Part shown: piece by piece, positions 10,100-18,105 of the stretch
Layout of the letters: every line of letters starts with the position of its first letter
Position numbering within the stretch: the stretch's first letter is position 1
Source: Nemertoderma westbladi
Taxonomy: Eukaryota; Xenacoelomorpha; Nemertodermatida; Nemertodermatidae
Assembly (NCBI GenBank): GCA_032718475.1
Contig: JAUCBJ010005550.1
Location: 1-26,964 of the forward strand
Direction of reading: 5' to 3'
DNA length: 26,964 nt
Position numbers and translations under genes: made by a program
The notes under the pieces: generated by a model
Told to the model about the DNA's origin: nothing
Database searches by the model: none
The model's input: only the letters and a program-made list of their open reading frames with translations

Positions 10100-10640
10100 T
10101 TCCCATCGTAGGCGACCTCATGCTCCTGTGCTCATCCCACCACGACCACGACCACCAGTTACGAGTTGGGTAGGCGTCTACCGGCAACCGGTAAGTAATT
10201 ACGCGCCACACGACGTCATCCCGCCATCCGCCAACATTTATACCGGTACGGTAAGCCTACCACCTACCGGCTGGCTACCATCGCACCGTAGGTCTACCGC
10301 CTACGCCTACCGGTCAACCGGTAACGGTAGGCTACCGCGTACCGGTACAGCGGTACTCAAAGTCGTACCGGTATTGTCGTAATTGACAAATGCAGGATTA
10401 AACCGTAACCCGTTCCAGTACCGGTACCATATGCATCTGAACGACTGGACGGTTAATCTCATAGCATAGCTGCATAGGCCTACTGGTAGTCAGTGCGAAG
10501 TCGCCTGCGAACATGGCGAAATATTATATTTACTGCTAGGGCTAGGCTAGGACCTACTGCTGTACTGACCTATGACAGTATGAAGATAGGCAGATAGGCC
10601 TACAGTGGTCAGGTAGTACCGGTCCGGTATGCCTACTACA
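10100..10640. repeat. CpG-rich stretch dense in ACCGG/CCGGT words
   Basis: About eleven CCGG sites fall between 10170 and 10640, most inside TACCGGT, TACCGGC or ACCGGTA, many of them palindromic. Sequence on both sides is AT-rich. TAGGCCTA-type palindromes are also present (10076, 10476, 10598). An 84-codon frame at 10128-10382 is a by-product of the repeated words. The stretch might be a CpG island of a gene outside the window or a decayed tandem repeat. Confidence 0.6.
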
Positions 10641-10977
10641 GGCAGACAATCAGACAGTACTAGCAGTGCTAATTAATTACCTTAATTAAATCTTCAATTA
10701 GGTCATAATGTAGGTCCAAATTTAAAAATCGGCCTCCGTTAATCGATTTACAAATAATTCAGGTACCTCCATGCCAAATATCAGAATCATTCATTGCGTT
10801 CCCTATGACAAGATAGCTTTTTCCTAAACCATGCGAAAACACGCAAATATAGCGCTCACATCGCACAAATACCATCTCGACACCCAATTTTTTGTATGAG
10901 CCTTCGCCATCCCTATATCTAACTTTTGTCCAAATTTTGTTTCGATTGATTAATAAATAACTGAGATATCGCTCTGG

Positions 10978-11021
10978 CACACACACACACACACACACAC
11001 TAACACACACACACACACACA
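10978..11021. repeat. (CA)n microsatellite
   Basis: A CA dinucleotide run of about 44 bases, interrupted once by TAA at 11001-11003. It ends next to a 26-bp tandem duplication. Confidence 0.97.
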
Positions 11022-11037
11022 TTACGGTAATAATGGT

Positions 11038-11089
11038 CACCTATGTCAAGGACCGTGAACCAACACCTATGTCAAGGACCGTGAACCAA
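11038..11089. repeat. 26-bp tandem duplication, two exact copies
   Basis: The 26-bp unit at 11038-11063, starting CACCTATGTCAAGG, is repeated exactly at 11064-11089. The identity of the two copies suggests a recent slippage or unequal-exchange event next to the CA microsatellite. Confidence 0.95.
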
Positions 11090-11700
11090 TACTACATCAT
11101 TGGAAATATGCCACGCAACCCGCAATAGTAAATACGATTGCATTTTCATGAGTTTTGAGTTTTCACTCTCTCTTTGGCACAAATTAATCCTAAATTAATG
11201 TAATTATTAATTAATACATAGATATTTTTATGAGAACCGATATTAATTGACTATTTTCATTATACCTATATTATAAACTAGCACTTTACTGAGTTCTATT
11301 CCGAGTGATCCAGAGATCGATAGTGGTAAAGTACAGTAGGCCTACATATAACAACTAATTAGTCAGAAACTACATGAGTTATAGTTTATAATTCTATTCT
11401 TAGCGAGGTAACCAAAACGATGGTAAAGCCATGTAAAGAAGATTCAGGTTTAGGTTCAGTTTCATTGTAAAGCTCCCTAGCAATGTATCGTCTCTCTTGA
11501 ATTGACAAATATATTATATTAGGCCAGTGCTACTCTTGTGCTACTGTACAAGTAGTGCTATATAACAACAACAATTCGTTGTTAATACTAACGGCGCTAA
11601 GTAAAGTTCAAATTTTTATTACTTAAATGAAGTAAAAGTAAATTAATTTAAAAATACGATAATGAAACTACACACTGTGTAATCTACCTGTTTAGTGTTT
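11090..11700. other. AT-rich sequence with no supported gene
   Basis: No reading frame of note, no motif and no repeat recognised. A TAGGCCTAC word occurs at 11337. Confidence 0.4.
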
Positions 11701-11724
11701 ATATCGTCGGTGATATGGCGAACA

Positions 11725-12011
11725 GCCAAAGTGCTATTTTGGCTAAAATGAGGTTTTAACTGAAATTTGTACTAGAGTACCTTAGGGAGGTGTGATATAA
11801 ACGCCAAAGTGATACTGACATCCACTGCTTCAGAAAAGAGATGTGTCTTAGCCAAAGTGAGAATTGCAAATTAAGAGTAGGAGTTGTGGTAAAAACGCCA
11901 AAGTGCAAGATATTGATAAAATCGCACTTGTCGCTTCTGTCATGTTACTACTGTACAAGTGTATTTTTTGCTTAGAAAGCCCAAACTTGGTATGGAAAAA
12001 AAGCCAAAGTG
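11725..12011. repeat. Cluster of five GCCAAAGTG words
   Basis: The nonamer GCCAAAGTG occurs at 11725, 11803, 11851, 11897 and 12003, all on the plus strand. Two of the copies are embedded in a longer shared context (AAACGCCAAAGTG at 11799 and AAAACGCCAAAGTG at 11892). Spacings of 78, 48, 46 and 106 bp are irregular. It is either a decayed tandem repeat or a cluster of binding sites. Confidence 0.75.
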
Positions 12012-12237
12012 ATCACTTAACATAGTTTGCCAGTGTAGGCATATATTCCGGCTGTAGTCCGGATAATAAATGGTTGGCTAAACTTTCAGTTTGTATTGAA
12101 ATTCATTATAAAAAATCATACTGGCTGCTACAATTCCATTGTTTTCTTAAAGAATTTAGCTCGTGCTCCTGTAGCTATTATTAGTTTGTTTGTTTGTTTG
12201 TGGCTGGATGCCTGGGTTTGTGGCTAGTTTGTAACAA

Positions 12238-12768
12238 GGTGTAACTAGAGAAACATGGTATAACTAGAGAAAGATGGTGTAACTAGAGAAACATGGTGTA
12301 ACTAGAGAAACATGGTGTAACTAGAGAAACATGGTGTAACTAGTGTAACATGGTGTAACTAGAGAAACATGGTGTAACTAGAGAAACATGGTGTAACTAG
12401 AGAAACATTATGTAACTAGAGACACATGGTGTAACTAGAGAAACATGGTGTAACTAGAGAAACATGGTGTAACTAGAGAAACATGGTGTAACTAGAGGAA
12501 CATGGTGTAACTAGAGAAACATTATGTAACTAGAGAAACATGGTGTAACTAGAGAAACATGGTGTAACTAGAGAAACATGGCGAAACTAGTGCAACATGG
12601 TGAAACTAGTGTAAAATTGTGTAACCAGTGTAAAATGGTGTAACTAGTGTAAAATGGTGTAACTAGTGTAAAATGGTGTAACTAGTGTAACATGGTGTAA
12701 CTAGTGTAAAATGGTATAACTAGTGTAACATGGTGTAACTAGTGTAAAATGGTGTAACTAGTGTAATT
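12238..12768. repeat. 19-bp minisatellite, about 28 units, two unit types
   Basis: The unit GGTGTAACTAGAGAAACAT is repeated head to tail with few changes from 12238 to about 12590. The rest of the array, to 12768, uses a second unit type in which AGAGAAACAT is replaced by AGTGTAAAAT or AGTGTAACAT. One unit of the second type sits inside the first block near 12337. The period is not a multiple of three and no open frame runs through, so it is not a coding repeat. Confidence 0.97.
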
Positions 12769-14895
12769 GTTAAACTAGCGCGTCACCTATACTAACAGCA
12801 GAACTGTTGAACAGACAAATACCCGTATACTTCTCTGCCAACCTAATGAGTTCCCGCCTAACCAATAAGGCACCAAGACTGCTCTACTGTTAAATAAAGG
12901 CGATCAGGAGCGTGCTATTACTAAATTGTAGGGCTGCTAAATACAAAACTGCTACTTACCGTTGGATGGCGTTAATCTGCCGTCCGCTAATATATTTTAC
13001 TAAATTTACACGGCTCCTGCAAATTCGCTTGTTCCTTTCTCTACCGATCGCTCGACAGAGAGCTAACTGTTCGAATCTATGAGCCACGCGGGAATAACCA
13101 AAACAATAAACCCTAGTCGGCTCCCTAAGCTTACTTAAGACGAGTGTGAGAGGCTCTACACTCAGAGTATATTCTTACGCCTAATTTTACTACTGTTGAA
13201 GTACGCCAATGCCTATGTCTTTTCTAATCGCGAATACTGGGGGTTCCCTAACGGAATGTGTGAATGCGAGAATATTTAAAATAATCAAATAATGGTACAG
13301 TACGATGTCTTTCGTGGGTAATACCGCTCCGGGTCTAAACTTGCCTGCGGCTGGCTTTAGGCCAGCAATTTACTAATGCGTGTTGCGTATTGAATACTGC
13401 GATCTAGCTTATTGCCCGCTAATTCAAATAACCGCTCAGCGTGAATAGTTTACAGTACTCTAAATTATTACCTTAGCTACTCTCCGCTATGCTGCGTACT
13501 AATTCTTAATTTTACTAATTAATTACAGTCACAAATATGTAACAGCGTACTAATTACTAAGAGTTCCAGAATGCGTAATTCTAATTTATTACACAACAGG
13601 TTTCACTAGTAACAGCCTAAAATACTGTATTACTTTGACCTAATCAGTAATCATTTATTGTAAACTAAGAAATAGAAATCAATCAAAGAGAAAAGGGGCG
13701 CCTACCTAAGCATTCGTAATCATAGGCACACTTCAGTAACACACCAATCAGCGTCAGCAATCACAGATCACAATAGTACAACTTGCAATTATACAATCCG
13801 CAATTATATAATTCGCCATGCAACTCGCTATTGTAAAGCACGCAGGCCTCTCCCGGGTACATCTAAGGCTTCCTAACTAACTAACCCAATTCCTGCCCCC
13901 TTAATACTACAAAATAGAGACAAAATCTGGATCATCAGCCCCCTAATTGCCGTACCAGCAAATGGTCTGCCCGCTACAACGCAAGTTGCCCGACCACAAC
14001 AGTGACCCCCCGCCAGCTTTGCCCGCCTTTGAATCCTCCGCACTCCCTTAGTCGCTAAACCCCCCGATGCGCCCACCGCCTACCGGTACCTTAGCCCTCC
14101 ATCAAGATGAATAGCTACCGTAGCGGCGCATGCAAATCACAAGTCTGCCAGTCTCAGAAAATCCCGTAGGATTATTGCGTCGAAATGAATTACATAGAAC
14201 CATTAACAAAAGAGGTAGAAATCATAGTTCCGATTGTAATTAGCAGTAATCGTTGGGATTGATTGAGAAACACAAGTGAGAATAGTAGCACTAACGAATC
14301 ATTCCAAGAAATTAATCGAAAAAGTAGAAATGCAGAAAATACACACAAATTATACTCCTAAACTTAATGGCACTAAATATGTCTGAGTGAGTTGCTGCTG
14401 TGAGAAAGAGAATAGATAATATCGCTCTACCGGCAAACCGCCAATTTATAGGTGATCCGAGAAGGGTGATGCAATCGCTCTCTCATTGGCTCTCCAATTT
14501 AGCGCTAGCATTAGACCAACCTGGAAGCAGTTAGTCCAATAAGAAAGCCGGATTGTGGCCTTATTGCTCCCCAAACCCACAAAACGTCACCATATAAGGT
14601 AATTTTGCCGATGCTTAATTTAGCGGTAGTAATAACATGATGCACAAAAGTTAATTTAGCGCGATTATAAAGAAATCAGACCCGTGATAGCTAGCCCATC
14701 AAGGCTAATAACAGCAAGCCCGAAATCCAGGGTCCAACTGAACTTGCTACCCTGGAACTATCTACTTATATCATATTACAAAATTACATAGGTAGGGCTA
14801 CATACTATACAAAATGGATGAGTTCAAAATATATGGGCGTTTCAATTTCCTTATCTAAATGTCACTGCGCTATTATGTCTTATCTAAAATATCAT
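12769..14895. other. Non-coding sequence with no supported gene
   Basis: About 2.1 kb with no convincing reading frame; the longest, 67 codons at 13873-14076 on the minus strand, has no motif. Small features are a perfect GCTGGC/GCCAGC hairpin at 13350-13366, a CCATATAAGG word at 14590-14599 that fits the SRF CArG-box consensus, and CCAAT words near 14490-14545. The last two could belong to a promoter but occur easily by chance. Confidence 0.4.
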
Positions 14896-15046
14896 ACTGC
14901 ATAACGGACTAATATTGCGTACAGTATAACGGACTAATATATTATACTGTATAATGAACCAATATATTATACTGTATAATGGCTAATAATGTGTACTGCA
15001 TAATAACTAATATCGTGTATACAGTACAACGGCTAACAATGTGGAT
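14896..15046. repeat. 25-bp degenerate tandem array, six units
   Basis: Units of 24-26 bp of the type ACTGTATAACGGACTAATAT followed by TGTGT or ATTAT run head to tail. CATAACGG/TATAACGG/TATAATGG starts each unit and CTAATAT/CCAATAT/CTAACAAT sits in its middle. Divergence between units is about one base in five. No coding role. Confidence 0.85.
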
Positions 15047-15648
15047 ACAGCGCCATATACCGTAACACCGCTCCAAGGGAAATCATACAATGTTTCCCTC
15101 CAACTGTAGAAGAGTATAAGGCGATGTATACAAACAAAATAAATTTCTTTCAAATAATCTAAAATACTTGATACTATAAATTCTACTATTTACAAATATT
15201 GCCAAAGATATTGCATAATGGAATTGCATACAAATTAAATTTACCAAATATTATCTCTCACTGTTTAACGATAATTACATACAAATTAAATTTACAAAAT
15301 ATTGTTTCTCGTTCGTTCTTACATAATGATTACTACATACAAAATTAAATTTACAAAAATATTACTTCCTTTATTTATTTACAAATTGACGGTCTACCTA
15401 TTGAAATGGAACATGGCTAGGACAATGTCCCCCATTTCCCATCTCAAATTAATGATCAACATTAACAAGATAAACTAAATATAAACGTATTTGAGGCTAA
15501 ATTTTTAACTAAATTGCATTAAAGGCCGATAATCAAATTAAATATAAAATACATAATAATTTCTTTCATTTTCGGACTTTACTTAATTTCTTATAAAAAC
15601 GCAAATCATCTTGGTTTGACGATTGCTCAGGTAAGTGAAAGGAGTAAG
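15047..15648. repeat. AT-rich sequence with a threefold 50-58 bp repeat at 15225-15372
   Basis: Three units begin with CATACAAATTAAATTTAC or a close variant (about 15226, 15278 and 15336), each followed by AAATATT and a T/C-rich spacer. The remainder to 15648 is AT-rich and has no supported gene. Confidence 0.65.
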
Positions 15649-15666
15649 CCAAACCCGCGGGTTTGT
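15649..15666. repeat. Palindromic module P, copy 1
   Basis: CCAAACCCGCGGGTTTGT, an almost perfect palindrome. It is the first of six closely related 18-bp modules in this region and lies in non-coding DNA. A CAGGTAAG word lies 20 bp to the left on the plus strand. Confidence 0.85.
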
Positions 15667-16363
15667 CTCCCCAATCACTTCCTTTGCCTCTTTCAATAAA
15701 CTTTAGAGCAAATAAAGTCATAAACACAAAATCAAATATAGTATAAAGTATTTACTATTTCCAACGGACTACAAAGTTAAAGTATTTCCTTTCAATATTT
15801 TTCGGCCTTCGAAAATAAAACTCTAAAATATGGATACGACTAGTGTATATGAGTCCAGTCGAATGATTGATCAAAACCTACGATATACATCAGAGCGACG
15901 ATGATGTATATGTCTAGAGTTTGTCGGTCTGTGATATTATAGTCTCATCGGCTAGCTCCTGGGTCTCTCGGGCTCGCTCCTCTCGTTTGTCCCCTCTCCA
16001 GATACACCAGTCTACCCCCTGTAGACTCTGTTGACGGCGTTCTTGAGGCGTCACTTCCCGGAACCGGCGACGACGTTCCCTGGGCACCGACTATCTCCCG
16101 ACTGGTGCTCCTCCCTCGGCCTCGTCCCATTTGCCGTGTCCCTGTGGGCGCCTCCGCCAACTCCTCTTTCTTCAACTATAGAATGGAACTGCTCGTCCTT
16201 GGCTTGACGCTTGCCAAGGACTCCTCCTTCTGGTCCTTGCCGCGAGCTGTGAGCTCCGGCTGTTGTCGCTGTGGGTGCGGCGGTCCTGATCCTAAAGGCG
16301 TTCAGAGGTCAATGACCCCAAACGAGTCTCCTTAGGCCGCCAATTGTGCGCTGGGTAATAAAT
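15667..16363. other. Region left of the accessory frame, with a GC-rich block
   Basis: From 15950 to 16345 the sequence is GC-rich and stands out from the AT-rich flanks. Overlapping frames of 76 codons exist on both strands (minus 15945-16175, plus 16105-16335) but both are low complexity and I do not call either a gene. On the minus strand, CAGCGCACAATTGGCGGCC (about 16328-16352) looks a little like an LTR end followed by a primer-binding site, which could mean a second, decayed LTR element reading leftwards. Nothing else confirms that. Confidence 0.35.
15883..15911. repeat. Hairpin H, copy 1 (10-bp stem, 9-nt loop)
   Basis: ATATACATCA (15883-15892), loop GAGCGACGA (15893-15901), TGATGTATAT (15902-15911). 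The stem is perfect. A second hairpin with the identical loop and a different stem lies at 16371-16397. Confidence 0.85.
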
Positions 16364-16684
16364 CTAGACGTATATACCAGAGCGACGATGATATATAAAG
16401 GATTGGACATATTCGGGCTTAATAATGCATTCGTCGAAACTTCCCGAAATAATTTGGAGTAAATATCGTATAAATCGCGGATCGTGGGTATAGTTAGTAG
16501 ACGGATGGACGGTGCGAATCTCGTCTGGATACTCAGGCATGAGCTTCCTCTCCTGGTGAAGCGAAGTGAATGTGGTCCAGGAACTCGAGTCCCGTGCCGC
16601 TTTGCGCCGCACCTCTATGTCCTTATAGGCTCGGTATAGCGAAATGGCCGCCGCCGTGTCTATCAAAGTGGGTGTCGAACAGGT
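16364..16684 (-). pseudogene. Accessory reading frame downstream of BEL/Pao pol, second segment
   Basis: This is the continuation of the frame at 16663-17352 after one base is lost between 16685 and 16664, near a CCC run. It reads about 105 residues, including DTAAAISLYRAYKDIEVRRK, SSSWTTFTSLHQERKLMPEY and FIRYLLQIISGSFDEC, mostly helical in character, and ends with a stop at 16364. I see no transmembrane segment and no known motif. That it belongs with the upstream segment is inferred from the exact abutment of the two frames. Confidence 0.55.
16371..16397. repeat. Hairpin H, copy 2 (9-bp stem, same loop)
   Basis: TATATACCA (16371-16379), loop GAGCGACGA (16380-16388), TGATATATA (16389-16397). 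One pair in the stem is a wobble. It overlaps the last codons of the accessory reading frame. Both hairpins have a TCTAGA-like word next to them, on the right for copy 1 and on the left for copy 2. Confidence 0.8.
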
Positions 16685-17352
16685 TTAATCTCCGTATATG
16701 GATCTAAAGTCGTAACGGTCGGCGTAATGGGTCTTGGAGGTCGCTTTCCGCTGAAGTCGATACTGATAATCGGGTTGCTCATTGGGTATCCTCCCTCGTT
16801 ATATCTAAGGAACTGGTGAGCTTGGCATCGCGTTAATATCGGTTCGGGATATTGCTCGTCCAATCGGTCGTGAATCGCCACGTCTTGTTTGTTCATGCAT
16901 TCACCACACTTGTAAAACAACTTGTACACGCTGAAGATTTTCGGCGTCTCCTGATCCTCGCCTTGAGTCCTCCGGTACAGATGCATTCCGTCGAACTGAT
17001 CTCGGACTGCAGGTAGAGGTTCTTCATATCGTAAATACATGTTCATATGGTACAGCTGCGCGATCTCCTCGTCCGGGTCTGCACTAATGTCACATACGTC
17101 TAAAGCGAAATCGTAGGGATACCGAGTGCGATACTCTCTCCGCAAAACTTCCATACGGTCCCCCAACGCTCTCATTCTTTCCCTCCTTAATTCCTTATCA
17201 TACGCGGGTTTATACCTTCCATTTAGCTCCATCACCGACCTCCCATGGTAGTAAACATTCGAATCTTTACATCCCGGTCGCGCGAATGGTAACTCCGCCT
17301 CCTCTCTAGCAGTAAATCTTCTCCGCGGTTGCGCTCTAATTTCCTTCTCCAT
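16663..17352 (-). pseudogene. Accessory reading frame downstream of BEL/Pao pol, unknown protein with Cys/His site
   Basis: The first ATG of this open frame is at 17352; the frame itself opens after a TAA just upstream, and an earlier start would be non-ATG. It encodes about 230 residues: a basic N-terminus (EKEIRAQPRRRFTAREEAEL), an Arg/Glu-rich helical stretch (ELRRERMRALGDRMEVLRRE), an acidic-aromatic stretch (DVCDISADPDEEIAQLYHMN) and near residues 140-180 a C-x2-C (KCGEC) followed about 24 residues later by C-x2-H (CQAHQF), which could bind zinc. There is no signal peptide or membrane segment, so it does not look like an envelope protein. It is on the same strand as the BEL/Pao genes, about 750 bp beyond the integrase stop. 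It may be an extra gene of that element, or a remnant of another element or host gene. I do not recognise it. Confidence 0.55.
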
Positions 17353-17382
17353 TATGCGCCGTGTATATACATATATATCCAA

Positions 17383-18105
17383 TAAGTGCCGTTACGTAAC
17401 CATTTACACTATGGGTAAATCAGTTAGATGTCATCGAAAGACAGACCTCCCGAACCCCCCCACTGCCTTCCAGCGGTTCAGGTTCGACTCTCTAGATCCC
17501 GTCTCTTCCTAACTATCCTCTAACCTATTCCCATGCATAGCGCAAAAACTTTGGAGATAAACTGGCCGTGACCAACTCACTTTTTGATGCCCAAACTACT
17601 CCCATTACTCGTACTAAACTACAGTAGTTCGAAAGGACCATAGTCTCAATGCTCGACTATACCAAACCCACAGGTTTGATAATCGAACATCACACTTCAC
17701 TGCAAACTACTGAGTGGGGTCCGTGTATGCCTCTGGTGCTACTAACCTTTAGCACCCTAGTTGCACTGTTGGCACCAATCTGTGGAAGTTGCTAAACTCA
17801 ATTTACACTCCTACGTAATATAGCCGTCACCATGGTTTCTAAATGCTATTTTCCAGGCTTCACGACTTTCAAATTACTGTATATCTATAGACGAATTCTA
17901 AAACGCATCTATACACAGCGTCTGGAATTGTCTTGGGTTCACTTCTAATTTTTTAAAATTTTAAATTTTCCAAAAATTTTTGAAAATAAAATTTTGTTTT
18001 GATACCTACCAGACAAAACTCAACGCAAATCACCACAACCCCGCTCCTATGCATTTCCTTGTATTTGCATACGAGGAATGCATACGAAGTGAGTTGCGTC
18101 CAACA
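17383..18105 (-). other. Spacer after the integrase; possible start of the 3' LTR at 18105
   Basis: No gene is seen in these 720 bp. On the minus strand the integrase stop (18108-18106) is followed at once by TGTTGGACGC, the kind of TG-start many BEL/Pao LTRs have. A G-rich tract GTGGGGGGGTTCGGGAGG lies at about 17443-17460 and could instead be a polypurine tract. Without the 5' LTR for comparison neither boundary can be confirmed. Confidence 0.35.
17662..17679. repeat. Palindromic module P, copy 2
   Basis: CCAAACCCACAGGTTTGA. It lies between the integrase and the accessory frame and is followed by TAATCG; copy 4 is also followed by TAA. Confidence 0.85.

Noticed and set aside
10128-10382. 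84-codon plus-strand frame
   Set aside because: Its Pro/Thr/Arg content comes from repeated ACCGG words; no motif and no sign of a gene structure.
12238-12768. CRISPR-like array
   Set aside because: Units are directly head to tail with no unique spacers; it is a minisatellite.
13060-13085. tRNA B-box-like GTTCGAATCT
   Set aside because: No matching A box and no cloverleaf could be drawn around it.
13873-14076. 67-codon minus-strand frame
   Set aside because: No motif, non-repetitive but short, and surrounded by sequence without coding character.
14590-14599. CArG box CCATATAAGG as evidence of a promoter
   Set aside because: A single ten-base match with no gene next to it is expected by chance often enough in AT-rich DNA.
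15945-16335. Overlapping 76-codon frames on both strands
   Set aside because: Both are low-complexity readings of the same GC-rich block. A gag fragment of another element is conceivable for the minus frame, but nothing specific supports it.
16328-16352. LTR end plus primer-binding site on the minus strand
   Set aside because: Only a loose resemblance, without a partner LTR or an identifiable gag downstream; kept as a remark in the region entry only.
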